Shown here in pieces: positions 10,950-28,423 of a stretch of DNA of 64,000 nucleotides; the first letter of the stretch is position 1, and each line of letters starts with the position of its first letter. The DNA comes from Paracyclopina nana. Taxonomy: Eukaryota > Arthropoda > Copepoda > Cyclopoida > Cyclopettidae. The notes under the pieces are model-generated. The model was given only the letters and a program-made list of their open reading frames with translations, made no database searches and was not told the DNA's origin. The position numbers and the translations under genes were made by a program. The stretch covers positions 16,256,501 through 16,320,500 of the forward strand of contig JAGUCH010000002.1 in the NCBI GenBank assembly GCA_019096065.1, in the 5' to 3' direction.

Positions 10950-13694
10950 TTAATTCGGTTCATGTCTAGAAATCAAGGCACTGAAATTCTGGATGTATGA
11001 TAGGCGCTTCATGAAGCCATTCTTGTCCAAGCTCTGATTAGGATGAAGGCCTTCAGAGTTGGTGATTTCCAGGCAAGTTGTCGAACGGACAGACTCTTCT
11101 GAAGGCGAGATTGTTGCTGCCTCGCTCACAATGTCTGCTGGGATTTCTTCGCATGATATGCAGTTGCCCTCATTCTCGGACGTTGAGGTACTTGAAGCCA
11201 GAGTCCGCACTTTTCTGCTTTTGGTTTTCACGACCAAAAAGGCCAGAGCGAGAGATATCAAGACATGCCAGCCACTGTGTACATAAGGGTAATTAGCACT
11301 AGTACCCGCCACTGTGGCCAAAGTGGCCGCAGAAATGAGGCACAGAATGGCAGGAATATAGAATAAGATTGATCTTCTAGTGGGCAGCACGCAAGACTTT
11401 CGTTTGACGCTTCGTATCACGTACGAAATGATTAAAATTGTAATTCCTAGCGGCACTGGAATGACCAGCACGAGCGGGCCTGTTCGGTTGTAGGAGACTA
11501 AAAATGCCACGAGTAGAGAGCCCCCTAAATTGCATGCATTCATCACTTCAGGGGGCAACTTGGCCAAGGACACGACGGTCACCCAAAACGAGAGGATGGC
11601 AGAGAAGAAGTCACAAAATTGAAGCACCTCATTGTTCACATATAAAGCTAAGCAAGTGGATTGCAAGCCTTCGGGCAAAGATCCACTGAACGATTCTTGG
11701 TCACACGTGTGGTAGAACACGGAGAAGGCCATCGTAGCCGAGTACACCAAGCATTGGCCGTATAGTCTCCGTATAAGAGCAATGACAATGGCCGGAAGGA
11801 AGAAAAAGTTGCTGAGTGTCAGTAGCAGTGTGTGGACTGTACTATGCTTAGCTCCAGGCTCCGGAACGTCGCAAGTCCAGCCTTTGAATCCTGGTGCACA
11901 GGTGCACGAGGAAAAGGTGAATGCTCCTTTGTGGTTGGTGGCACAGACCCCATGACCATTGCCACCACAGGCATCTTTGACTGGCCTGTAGTCGCAGGGC
12001 TGAATGTTGACATCTACAGAGACCATCGCAGAGACGGATGTTTTGGGGCAAGGGATGACATGGCCTTCAGAAGCATTGCGACAAGACAACTGGAACCCAA
12101 TGTAGTAGATTCCAGGCTCAGGAAATGGGATGACCTTCAAGGCCTCACCTCCTTCGCCAAGGCCGTAGTCAGCTACTTTAAAGGTGGCAGAGTGGTTGTC
12201 ACAGACCATGAAGCCAGTGTTCCTATTGAATCGAGGCTGCCTTCCATATGACAGGCACCCAGTGACAGTGTGGTAAAAGCCAGCTTCGTCTGCAGAGTGT
12301 GAGGTGCCGAAAAGGGCCGTGTCCATGGTGACTCTGATGTTCAAGCTCCCTCCGAGATCGGTGAAGTCATACGTGCGAAATCTCGTGAAAATCGGAAACT
12401 CCTCCAGCACCGTAAGCCATTTTGTGTACCAGCTTCGTCCTTGTACCATGTATATCACGCTGAAGGCTCGCACACCCTCAATCCGGGTGAAGTCAAACTT
12501 GGAAATGCAGCTGTAAGAGTTTTCTTGTTGCGATGAGCGATTGTCTTTTTGTACATCAGTCTCAAAAAGCTCCACTTCGTAATTGCTATGATCGTTATTG
12601 CTATCTTGGTACGGTTCAGCCTTGGCACGCGAGGAGAAAAGTTGAAATCCACTGGTGGGTTCTTTAGGTCTGTTGGGGCTGCTTTCTCCCCCTTTAAAGT
12701 TTCCATCCCACACAAGGCCTCGTTCATTCAAGTACCAGTCTTTTTGCCCAGGTCCATAGATGCCACTCTCGCCACAGTGGTTGAGCTCCAGGTGGACTTT
12801 GAAGCCCACTCTGCCCTGAGTGACGACGAGGACGAAATAGTAGCTCCCCTCGGATGGCCTTTCTTCCGTGAGTGTGACACTCCCATTGACTGACAAATTT
12901 TTCCAATCTTGTTGGAATTCTGAGGGGCTGTGCAATGGAAGAGCATTGGCTCTCAGCCCTATGTATTCGATGCAAGTTCCATTTTTGGCAAGAAAATGAG
13001 AATTCTTGAGCAGGACAGCACAGCTTGAGATTGTGAGTGAAAAGTGACTAATATCCTCGGGGACAAAGAATTTGTAATATGAGAAGTTTCTCTTTGTGAC
13101 AAAAGATTGACCCTCTTGCTGATTGGGCTGGATCATGTCTACATTATCCGCTCTGTTCCACAAAGCAATGGAGCCTAAGCTGTATCGACATGTTTGCTGC
13201 AGGAACCCCAAAGGCTCTTCAATGGGCTCCAAGTAGGCTGCAGCATACCAAGAACCAGGCAAAGGATTGTACCTGAAAAATAAATAGTTTTAAGGAATCG
13301 TAATTGAAATTCGCTCGCAATAAGCTTACACTGGGTGCACCACAGTGTCAGTGGGCTTAAAGGCTGATTCTAGCGTGATCCAGTCCAAGAAAGACCTGTC
13401 AGTGTAGTAGAGGTGAGGGGGGAATTCTTCTGACGAAGTCGAGTTGATGACAGGGTAGCTACCATACTGAATCCAGACGTGCACTTGGCGTTTTGGGCAG
13501 TCTGGATTGTCTTGAAAGCTGGCAAACTCCCACGTGGCCCTGGTGGCCTCGGGAGGCACGTGATAATGGAAGAGGGCAACGCTGGCAAAGCCCTTGTAAG
13601 GCCAAAGCAGCCCCTCCTGGCTCGCGTCAGGCAGAGGCCCCAGGGCTGGGGTGAGGTGAAATAGGGCCGCAAGTATGAGCACTATGGCAGCCAT
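10950..13694 (-). CDS. TMEM8/PGAP6-like multipass membrane protein
   Basis: Two exons (13330-13694 and 10950-13272) joined by a 57-bp intron give about 895 residues. There is a signal peptide (MAAIVLILAALFHLTPALG), a long extracellular region with many Asn glycosylation sites, an EGF-like module (CGGNGHGVC...CTCAPGFKGWTCD), then a seven-helix CREST-type domain. The CREST signature residues are present: FSVFYHTCDQE in an early helix, a CDF motif later, and a His pair in the last helix (YVHSGWHVLI). In the family PGAP6/TMEM8A is a GPI-specific phospholipase A2, and CREST proteins are predicted metal-dependent hydrolases. The stop is 34 bp from that of the convergent SNAPC5-like gene. The 2.3-kb intronless second exon is unusual here. 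Confidence 0.88.
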
Positions 13695-18679
<4,985 letters not shown>

Positions 18680-19509
18680 TTCCTACTTGTAATATAATAG
18701 CATTTTTCTTATAACTACTTGCTTATGGCTTCTCTATCAGCTTATTTTGAAATATAATGTAGGCAAAAATCTCATCAATCTATCAGAGGTAGACTCATAT
18801 GAATGGACCAAACGCCGAAATTGGCTTGGGCCTGAGGCGTGCTCAACGAAAGCAATTAATAACTTACGGTAACCCCAACCAGAAATTTTCCCAAGTTTTC
18901 TGAAAGTTATTGTAACGTGTTAGCACTCCTTCGTTTTACCCAGGTTGAGTTAATGTCGATATGTAACATTAACTTCCATACCACCTATGTAAAAAAATTG
19001 AGAAAAATCGAATGTAACATGGAAAATTTGTATTTTCGATTTTACCTGGGTGTCAAGGCAATTAATGTGACATAATGGCTTGAACTCTATATGTTATGAA
19101 TATAGATGGTTTTGATCATCTTGGTTTTGATGACTTAGATGATTATTTTAGATGGCTAAGAGTAACTCTAAATCCCTCATATTTTTACATGGAAATCCCT
19201 TGTAAAGTTAGAGAACTCGCAGGCTCGGTTTAGTAAAGCTTTACTCGCGATTTTCATTGTGATAGAACGAGCCGAAAACATTTGGTAAGAGCGAGTTGCG
19301 AGTTCCTGAAAAAAAAATTCGAGCGAGTTCGAGATGATTCATTTAGAAAATTGGCTCGTTTCTGTAGATTAGAACTTTCCGAGTTAATCCGGTTTAACAG
19401 CAATTTACTTAATTAATTGGCAGGAAATTTTTTCGAGAGAGAGTTCGAGTTGGACGCTTATGCAGTCCGAGCCAAATTTTGCTTTCGAGCTACCGGGAGT
19501 ACGAGCTCG
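18680..19509. other. AT-rich intergenic stretch
   Basis: No gene. From about 19205 to 19510 there are scattered copies of CGAGC/GCTCG and CGAGTTC words in both orientations, resembling decayed arms of an inverted repeat and leading into the element at 19510. Confidence 0.3.
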
Positions 19510-20830
19510 TTCCATCGGTATCAGGACTTTTGCCCTTGGCCATTTGCCCGCGGAGTCTTTTGCCCCTGGGGAATTTTGCCTGTGGGATATTTGCCCTTGA
19601 GACATTTACCCTTAGATAATTTTGCCTCAGAGATTTTTGCCCTTGGGGACGTTTGCCCTTGGGCAAACATTACCAAGGGCGTATATACTAAATACCGCAC
19701 ACTAACGCAACGCAACCCAAGGGGCACAAACGTCCTGTGGGATATTTGCCCTTGAGACATTTACCCTTAGATAATTTTGCCTCAGAGATTTTTGTCCTTG
19801 GGGACGTTTGCCCTTGGGCAAACATTACCAAGGGCGTATATACTAAATACCGCACACAAACGCAACGCACACAAACGCAACGCACACAAACGCAACGCAC
19901 ACAAACGAAACGCAACCCAAGGGGCACAAACGTCCCCAAGGGGCACAAACGTCCCCAAGGGGCACAAACGTCCACAAGGGGCACCACAAACGTCCCCAAG
20001 GGGCACAAACGTCCACAAGGGGCACCACAAACGTCCCCAAGGGGCACCACAAACGTCCCCAAGGGGCACCACAAACATCCCCAAGGGGCACCACAAACGT
20101 CCCCAAGGGGCACCACAAACGTCCCCAAGGGGCACCACAAACGTCCCCAAGGGGCACCACAAACGTCCCCAAGGGGCACCACAAACGTCCCCAAGGGGCA
20201 CCACAAACGTCCCCAAGGGGCACCACAAACGTCCCCAAGGGGCACCACAAACGTCCCCAAGGGGCACCACAAACGTCCCCAAGGGGCACCACAAACGTCC
20301 CCAAGGGGCACCACAAACGTCCCCAAGGGGCACCACAAACGTCCCCAAGGGGCACCACAAACGTCCCCAAGGGGCACCACAAACGTCCCCAAGGGGCACC
20401 ACAAACGTCCCCAAGGGGCACCACAAACGTCCCCAAGGGGCACCACAAACGTCCCCAAGGGGCACCACAAACGTCCCCAAGGGGCACCACAAACGTCCCC
20501 AAGGGGCACCACAAACGTCCCCAAGGGGCACAAACGTCCCCAAGGGGCACAAATGTCCCCAAGGGCAAACGTCCCCAAAGGAAAACATCCCCAAAGGCCA
20601 AGGTCACTATGGGCAAAAGTTTCAAGGGCAAAAGTAATCAAGGGCAAATCTCCTAAGGGCAAAATTATCTTAGGGCAAAAGTAATCAAGGGCAAATCTTC
20701 TAAGGGCAAAATTATCATAGGGCAAAAGTAATCTTGGGCAAATGTCCTAAGGGCAAAAGTAATCTTGGGCAAATGTCCTAAGGGCAAAATTATCTTAGGG
20801 CAAACGGCCAAGGGCAAAGCCATTCTGAAT
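19510..20830. repeat. Inverted-repeat element with GGGCAAA arms around a 22-bp satellite
   Basis: The left arm (about 19520-19670, mostly repeated at 19739-19840) is built of TTTGCCC words; the right arm (about 20565-20825) is built of GGGCAAA words at spacings of roughly 10-20 bp. The reverse complement of the left end (GGCCAAGGGCAAA, near 19530) recurs near the right end (20807-20819). So the flanks form long degenerate inverted arms, with a satellite between them. No protein gene is present; all reading frames across it are repeat products. Confidence 0.75.
19918..20560 (+). repeat. 22-bp tandem satellite with 19-bp variants at its edges
   Basis: More than 20 nearly perfect head-to-tail copies of a 22-bp unit containing CCCCAAGGGGCACCACAAA. 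At both edges a 19-bp form lacks one CAC step. Preceding units (19856-19915) are short ACACAAACGCAACGC repeats. The near identity of the central copies suggests recent expansion. Because 22 is not a multiple of three and the unit has no stop word, several frames on both strands stay open for over 250 codons. Confidence 0.95.
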
Positions 20831-21109
20831 ATAAATACTGTCGCTGAGAAGTAATATTTAACGACATAATTCTGTATTCACAATCATCGTGAGAAATTCA
20901 TGTAAAAGACGAATTTTGTGGCCCATCAAATCTGTTTTCGATTCTCTTTATTTCTGCCGCGACACGTGTCGGCGATTTCAAGCGTCATTTGGCTATTTTC
21001 TGCCAGTTCCATCCATAAGTTGTGGAAAGTTTGGCCAAAACAAAAACAAAAATCCAGTCAAGTAGTTACCGACCTCGAAACGAAGAAAGAAAATAGCAAA
21101 GACAGTGAG

Positions 21110-23324
21110 ATGGCAGGCCCTGGTCCTATTCCTCCTAGGTGGCTGAAATGTCCTCGCAAAGCTGCGAATTTGATCGGTGGCAAATTCCTTGCCTTTAAAA
21201 CGCCTCTTGACGGTCGGTACGATGATCAAGTGCCACCCGAATACAGATTTTCGCCTGCCATGTTGTTCAACTCGATGAAGAGCTATAAAGTGAAAATCGG
21301 CTTGTGGATTGATCTCACAAATACGTCGCGTTTTTACCGCAAGAATGAGGTGGAAATTGACGCCGAGTGTAAATATGTCAAGCTTCAATGTCGTGGCCAC
21401 CAAGAAACGCCAACAGAAGAGCAGGTAAGATTTTCTATAACTTGACCTCATCTAATTTAGCGAGTTTTTTAGCATTTAACTACTGAAATTAGTTACAGCC
21501 CATTTGGCGAGAACTATGACTCTTGTTTACTTGTCTATTTAATTTGAATTTCAGGTTCAAGCTTTTGTTCGAATATGTCGTAATTTCATCGCTCAACATC
21601 CACTGGAAATAATTGCGGTGCATTGCACTCATGGATTCAATAGGACAGGCTTTCTCATCAGTTCCTATCTGATAGAGACAGAGGACTGGAGTCCAGAAGC
21701 CTCGGTCATGGAGTTTGCTAAAGCGCGGCCGCCCGGAATCTACAAAAACGCCTACATTCAAACGCTATTTCAAAGGTGCCAGGAATTGGAAGATGTAATC
21801 GTGATCGTGTCATTCTAATTAATTTTCTAAAGGTATGGAGATGTATCGGATGCTCCAAGTGTTCCAGATCTTCCTGATTGGTGTTTTGAAGAGGAAGACA
21901 ATAATAGTCTTGATGATGACGGTAATGCCATTGAAAAGCCCTTGCAAACTCAGAGAAAGGGTGAAAAAGTGCCAGTATTTATGGAGGGTGTGCCTGGAGT
22001 GTATCCAGTGACCGAGCAGCCCCTCTTAAGTCGAATTCAACGACGATTCCAAGACCTCTCTGGCTATCGAAACAAGAGAGGCTTTCCTGGTGCCCAACCA
22101 GTGTCGATGGATCGGGACAACATAAAATATCTTGGGCAACACAACTACAAAGTTTCTTGGAAAGCGGATGGAACGAGATACATGATGCTCATCGATGGAC
22201 CCAATTCGATATTCTTCACTGACAGAGACCATTGTGTCTTTAGGGTGGAGGGCATGACTTTTTTGAACCGAAAAGATGAGAATCAGCACCTGTCCGGAAC
22301 GCTTCTCGATGGTACCTAAATTGGCACCTGACATATTTTTTTAAAGTATTAAATATTTGGTCTTCTAATAGGTGAAATGGTGATTGATGATGACCAACAA
22401 AATCACAAGTTACAGCCAAGGTATTTGGTGTATGACATTATCACCATACACAAAGATGGCAAAGACCAACCTGTGGGCCAAACCGACTTCAACATGAGAC
22501 TGTTTTGCATTCAGAGGGAAATCGAAGAAGCTAGAGCCAAATACATTCAGACTGGAAAAATCGACAAGGATCAGGAGCCTTTCAGAATCAGGCTGAAAAA
22601 GTTTTGGGACATTCATTCCACAAGGACCCTCTTGGGACCCAAATTCACTAAGGAAGAGTTGGGACACGAGCCAGACGGACTCATTTTCCAACCAGTCAAT
22701 CACGTAAGATTTTCAATCCTATAAGCTATCTATTTGTTGCTTTGTTCATGGTTTTTTTTCGGTATAGCCATACCAATGTGGAAGAGATGACATGATTTTA
22801 AAATGGAAACCCAGCTCTCACAACAGTGTGGACTTCAAGCTCGTTATACAGAAAGAAAATCGTCCAGGGTGAGTTGGGACCGTAAGACTAGTTTTTCACT
22901 TTTTATTAGCGCCTACTTTAGGATGCTAGCCAAGTCGATAGGGCTGCTCTATGTTGGTGGTCACCCGCATCCACTGTCAGAGATTAAGTTGAATAGCGTC
23001 CTCAGGGAGCTCAACCATAAAATCATAGAGTGTAAATGGGACGCCGAAAAGAACGCTTGGTCTTTCATGAGAGAGCGGACAGATAAATCATTTCCAAATG
23101 CATACAATACAGCCATGGGTGAGTCAATCATTGAATACTTACTCATATTTGTCTGTGATTTGCGTGATTATCTCTTAGGTGTCATCAAGAGTATTCAGGA
23201 GCCAGTGACTGAAGACATGCTGCTTAACTTTATCGACTCAATTCCAAGCCCAAGGCCATCAAATCCTCAAAAACGAAATACCAATGAAATGATGCCACCC
23301 CCACCCAAATTTCCAAGGCACTAA
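21110..23324 (+). CDS. RNGTT: mRNA capping enzyme (RNA triphosphatase + guanylyltransferase)
   Basis: Exons 21110-21424, 21555-21775, 21833-22311, 22372-22703, 22768-22868, 22922-23118 and 23179-23324 give about 596 residues, the usual animal length. The N-terminal cysteine-phosphatase-type triphosphatase has the loop HCTHGFNRTG (near 21622). The C-terminal guanylyltransferase has the covalent-GMP Lys motif WKADGTRYM, and later family motifs LDGEMVIDD, RYLVYDII, EPDGLIF and LKWKP. It adds the GpppN cap to nascent RNA polymerase II transcripts in the nucleus. The Met at 21110 was chosen because IPPRWLKCP follows as in other animals; an in-frame Met at 20918 would add an unconserved hydrophobic leader. 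Confidence 0.97.
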
Positions 23325-23372
23325 AAACTTTTGACATCCAAAATTTAATTGCAAAAAAAATCGAATTACAAA

Positions 23373-24402
23373 TTAAACAAAAAAGTAATCGCCATCTTTC
23401 TTCACTTTGCCTTCTTTCTCTAGCTTTGCAAGGTGATGTGTGACATTTTTTGCAGCAGCTTCGTGCAGATTTTCAGGAGTATCCTGAAAAATGAAGGCAG
23501 ATGATTGCTCAAGTATTCCAGCAAACTTTCCGATGGACTAACCGTGTAAATCCTCTTGACTATATCCATGGGCATCATTTTTTGTCCCGCACTCGCATGA
23601 AGAGCTTGCAAAATTTGCTGCTCACGCTGCATTCTGTGGTGGATGTAAAATTCTATGCGCTCTTTGGGGTCGCGAATAACAGGCCCATGACCAGGGTAAA
23701 TCACAGAGGGGTTCAAGGACAGAATTTTCTGCAGAGACTGAATGTAATCATGCAAATCTTCAAAAACAGCCGTGCCTTCTCCCAACATTGTGTCGGCACT
23801 GAAGACAGCATTTTCTTCCTAAAAAAAGTTTGAAAGTTTTTGTGTGAAATTCTCTAGTACTTTTAAAACGTAGTACACCTCCAAATGGAGAACGATGCTA
23901 TCAGAAGTGTGTCCAGGGGTGTGAAAGGCCTTAAGGGTGACCCCATCAACCTCAATTTGTTGTCCATCTTCTATCCATGTGTAGTCCACATTCGGAGGGA
24001 GTTCCGGCTCATCGCCATCTGACCTTTTGAATTTGAAAACTCGACACGTTTTCTAAGAGCAAAAATGCTATAAACGTAGTTGAAATGGGATTCCTTAAGA
24101 TCTCGCACCTCGGCAAACTGAAGAATGTCCTTGACACCGCCAACGTGATCATAGTGCCAATGGCTCAAAATGATGTCTTGAAGGGTCAATTTGTCAAAAT
24201 TCAGGGACTTTTTCAAGTTGAGGAAATACTCTGGCTGATTACCATCCGCGGTATCAAAGAGGACTCTCCTTTTTCCTGTGCCAATTATGTATGTATTGGT
24301 TCCACGTAAAGTCATGGGACCAGGGTTGCAGCCAAGAATGGAGATCACTCTAGGACTCAATTTCGCCACTCTTGGTATAATTGTCAAGTTGGGATTTGCC
24401 AT
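23373..24402 (-). CDS. LACTB2: LACTB2-like metallo-beta-lactamase fold endoribonuclease
   Basis: Exons 24109-24402, 23879-24052, 23543-23818 and 23373-23483 give about 284 residues, near the family's 288. Metal-ligand motifs are all present: SHWHYDHVGG, the downstream His in FHTPGHTSD, the Asp-containing FSADTMLGEG, and YPGHGPVI. The C-terminal winged-helix part (TPENLHEAA...HHLAKLEKEGKV) is also recognisable. The human homologue is a mitochondrial single-strand endoribonuclease; no obvious targeting peptide is visible here. The stop is 48 bp from that of the convergent capping enzyme; the start is 502 bp from divergent NDUFV1. Confidence 0.93.
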
Positions 24403-24904
24403 GGTGTGACAGTTTGAAGTTTCAACTTAAATGAGCACTTATTATAATAATTTCAGAGCCTTTATCATGTAACGACTCCTGAACCAATCAGTTATGTGAA
24501 AAAGTAGCTTTTCAGCTTTTTCCACTACGCAGAGAGATATTTGCCTTGTTTGTTTTGATTCATGCCTAGTCAAAATAGCTGCTAAGTACTTTGGGTTTAT
24601 TTTTTCCGCCAAATCGAATGAATGAATGCCATATTTATTTGATTAGCAGACTAAAATTCACGTTGAGGTATTTTGGACATTTTTTATTTAGGTATAAGCC
24701 AAAAAGAGTAATTTTCGTTAGCTTTAAGCATTGTGCCTGAATTTGACTTTGTTTTGACTGCCATTTTGATGCAGTAGAGATCTATGCTATCCGGCCTATG
24801 TTCGCTTAGAGCTCTGTGGAAAACATACGTAACTTCCATTTTACGTAAGTTGCAGGATTGAAGAACTGCCAACAACAAAGCTGAATTATTCAAGTCAGTT
24901 AATC
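24403..24904. promoter_or_regulatory. Divergent promoter region, LACTB2 / NDUFV1
   Basis: 502 bp between divergent start codons. AT-rich, no repeat or gene seen. Both products act in mitochondria in other animals, so shared control is plausible but only inferred. Confidence 0.35.
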
Positions 24905-27347
24905 ATGTCGAAGATCGCGAGGTCTTTGAACGTCTTCAAAGGCTTGTCAGGAGTCCAGGGTAAGTCTTCATAGTGATCAAAGTCAATTTCAACCCCTCCA
25001 TCTTGGCGGAAAATCTTGCTAGAAAAACAGCAGTTATGAAAAACGTCAAAACAAAGTTCTGCGTGACATTAACCCATTTCTTGCTCCTTCAATTCAGCCC
25101 CAGCATGTTCCCAAATGCTGGTGAGGTACAACTCTGGAGCAGCCGCTCAAGAACAGCCAGCCAAGACCAAATTTGGCCCACTAGCAGATGAGGATCGCAT
25201 CTTCCGTAACTTGTATGGAAGACACGACTGGCGCCTCAAGGGAGCCATGGCCAGAGGAGATTGGTACAAGACCAAGGAAATTGTTCTCAAAGGATCTGAC
25301 TGGATCATCAATGAGATCAAGGCCTCTGGACTTCGTGGGCGAGGCGGAGCTGGTTTTCCCTCTGGATTGAAGTGGAGCTTCATGAACAAACCCAGCGATG
25401 GGAGGCCCAAGTATTTGGTCATCAACGGTGACGAGGGAGAGCCTGGAACCTGCAAGGATCGTGAGATTTTAAGGCATGATCCACACAAGCTGTTGGAAGG
25501 CTGTCTCGTGGCTGGATCAGCCATGGGCGCCAGAGCTGCCTATATTTATATTCGAGGAGAATTCTACAATGAGACCACCAATCTTCAAGTTGCTCTGAAG
25601 GAGGTGAACATAGCTCTCTAACTGAAGTTGCAGCAAGTCCTAAAGCGTTTCGATTGCAGGCTTATGATGCTGGATACCTTGGCAAGAACGCTTGCGGATC
25701 TGGGTATGACTTTGACATTTTTGTGCACCGAGGTGCTGGTGCTTACATTTGCGGGGAGGAAACCAGTCTCATCGAGAGTCTTGAGGGCAAGCAAGGCAAG
25801 CCCCGTTTGAAGCCTCCATTCCCCGCCGATGTCGGAGTATTTGGTTGCCCTACCACAGTCACCAATGTCGAGACTGTGGCTGTTGCTCCAGATATTTGCA
25901 GGCGAGGTGGAGCATGGTTTGCCAGCTTTGGCAGACCGAGGAATTCTGGCACTAAGCTCTTCAACATTTCTGGCCATGTCAACAATCCTTGCACTGTTGA
26001 GGAGGAAATGTCCATTCCTCTGAAGGAGTTGATTCAAAGACATGCCGGAGACGTCATTGGGGGATGGGACAACTTGCTCTGCGTCATTCCTGGGGGATCG
26101 TCAACACCTTTGATTCCCAAGAAGTAAGTTTTTTCTATCCTACAGAACTCACATTACAGCCATACTTTGCTCATTCTTTTTCAATAAATGCTAGCTAGAT
26201 TTTAGTTTTGAAGGGCGGCCGTACTTGGATCGACTAGGACATACTGTCCCTGGATAGACTGCAACAGATCGTCCTTGGATTGACAGACAGAACTCATAGT
26301 CCCTGGATCGATGAGACGGATAGTTCTTGGATCGACTACTATGACTTAGCAGGACCTAGGTGGACTAGAACGAACTGTGCTAGGATAGACTGACATAACT
26401 GACTGTCCCTGCATCGAAAAACGGATCGTCCTTGGATCGACAGCTAGAACGTACTGTACAATGTTAGAATTCAACAAAAACTTTTGTTCTATCCAAGGAC
26501 TGTATGTTCTCATAGTTGATCCAAGGATGATTCGTCTTGTCGATCCAAGTACATTTCGTTTTTCTTGTCTAACCTAATACATGTCAGTCCTGGTCTATCC
26601 AAGGACTGTGTGTTCTGACAGTCAGTCCACGGATGATCCGTTTTGTCGATGCAAGGCCGGTTCGTCGTAGTCTATCCACGGACGATCCGTTGTCGATCCA
26701 AGGGTAGGAGTCCGTTTTGAAATGCCGATAATCAATATTATCTGGGGCCGGGCTTGCAAATTGACAACTAATACGTAGATGTGCTTTTTAGGAGTTGTAG
26801 TAGTTTAAATGATGAAAGTGTTAAATGTTTTCAGTTGAGTTTTTAGGCTTGAATGTTATTAATGATTTTTTGACCAGGGTTTGCGATGACGTTATTATGG
26901 ACTTTGATGGCTTGATTGCGGCTCAAACTGGTCTTGGCACTGCAGCAGTTATCGTCATGAACAAGCAGACGGATGTTGTTAAAGCCATTGCCAGGTTAGC
27001 CTTATTTTACAAGCATGAATCTTGTGGGCAGTGCACACCTTGCCGTGAAGGATGTGACTGGATGAACACAATGATGTGGAGATTTGGTACGCTATTTTTC
27101 AGCCTTAAAGAGGATTTTTTATATTAAACATTTCTCTGTAATTTCAGTTGAGGGCAATGCTCGGGCTGAAGAAATCGACCTACTATGGGAGCTCTCCAAG
27201 CAAATCGAGGGTCACACAATCTGCGCATTGGCAGATGGCGCTGCTTGGCCCGTGCAAGGTCTGATTCGTCACTTTAGGCCTGAACTTGAGGCCAGGTTCG
27301 CCGAGTTTCATGCCAGGAAAGCTGAAGCTGCTGCTGGCAAAAACTAA
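24905..27347 (+). CDS. NDUFV1: NADH:ubiquinone oxidoreductase 51-kDa subunit
   Basis: Exons 24905-24959, 25098-25603, 25660-26123, 26878-27086 and 27148-27347 give about 477 residues. A short basic N-terminus suits a mitochondrial presequence. The FMN/NADH-binding motifs ([48 protein letters not shown]) and the iron-sulfur ligand motif [12 protein letters not shown] with a later Cys in HTICALADG are intact. It is the NADH-oxidising subunit of complex I in the matrix. The third intron (26124-26877, 754 bp) is about ten times longer than most here and contains a fold-back repeat. An AATAAA lies at 27390-27395. Confidence 0.97.
26205..26715. repeat. Fold-back repeat of GGATCGAC-type units inside an NDUFV1 intron
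   Basis: The left half (about 26220-26455) has degenerate units such as GTCCTTGGATCGAC at spacings of 20-45 bp. The right half (about 26495-26710) has the reverse-complement words (GTCGATCCAAGGA). The arms meet around 26460-26490. The structure is an imperfect long hairpin made of short degenerate repeats, with no coding capacity. Insertion within the intron leaves splice sites intact. Confidence 0.8.
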
Positions 27348-28423
27348 TCCCTTACATCCAGTTTAGAAGAAAAACCCTCTTAAGTGTACAATAAAGCCTA
27401 AAAGAAAAAATTCGATAGCATTCACGAGATTTATTAAGGTTACTCTGCGAGCTAAGAATTTTACCATTGAAAATGGATAAAATTTGGATAAAAAGTACCA
27501 TTTTTGCATTGCCGTTGAAAAGAGTTCAGCATAAACATACTTTTTCAATAAGCAACAGCCAAGATGATGCACCTTATAGAATAGGCAAGCTATAGATGAA
27601 ATCATAGTACTTCAATCGAAGTCTGTTTTGTAAACAGCAAAAATAAGTTTTTGAAGAAAATGCTCAAGAGATGCGCATGAGGTCAGTTCAAAATCTTGCT
27701 TGTAAAAATGCTCTTGCTTCTTGAAAAGCTTGGAAAGCTCCGAAAAGTGAATGCTTATGACCTTGCGCACTTATGCATGGCGCAACAAAAGACTGTCAAA
27801 ATCAAGTAAACAAAAAAGTGTATAATGTTAACTTGCTCTACATATTTATCTATTGCAGAAGTGCTTACATGTCACTCTAATAATATGCGATGAAATAAAT
27901 TAATTAAAATCCCTCAAATTTGATTCAAGGACTGTTAAGTATTTAATATCCCCCAAATTGCTTAGAAAGAACTGTGATGTAAAAGAGCTGAGTCGGATCG
28001 GTAAGCTGAATTATAACACGAGGAAATCGTATTAGAGTATATAAAGATCTTAATTGAGAATGACTTGAGCTTAAAAAAATATGGTTATTCCATAATGTAA
28101 AAAATCATTGGAGCTTTCCAGTGGCAAAATTATGTGAACTTTGAGTTGAATAATTTTATGTCCCAGGAGAAACATTTTATTGGTTGAATTGCGCGTTACA
28201 CCGGTCCCTAGATCGCACCGTGAAGCATGCCATTATAATTTATGATAAGATCGTTATCATTTCAGTTTTGTTCTTGCTCAATTTTGAAGACATGCCACAA
28301 TAAAATAACTGTCAGATCTGAAGGCATTCATAAGTATTTTATAATAGATTTTTGACAACGATTTCAAAATTAGGGAATAAATATGACTAGATGGAAATCA
28401 GCTATTTAAGCTGAAGCTAATTG
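27348..28423. other. Intergenic AT-rich stretch, no gene seen
   Basis: About 1.1 kb between the convergent ends of NDUFV1 and the SLC35A gene. I see no coding region, RNA gene or clear repeat. Confidence 0.4.

Noticed and set aside
19918..20560. Possible CRISPR array
   Set aside because: Units are contiguous without unique spacers, and the genome is eukaryotic.
19688..20725. Reading frames of 260-345 codons on both strands encoding GTTNVPKGHHKRPQ-like or GAPWGRLWCPLGTF-like repeats
   Set aside because: They are translations of the 22-bp satellite. Several frames on both strands are open at once because the unit lacks stop words.
20918..21109. N-terminal extension of the capping enzyme from an upstream in-frame Met
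   Set aside because: The added residues are hydrophobic and unlike the family; the conserved start follows the Met at 21110.
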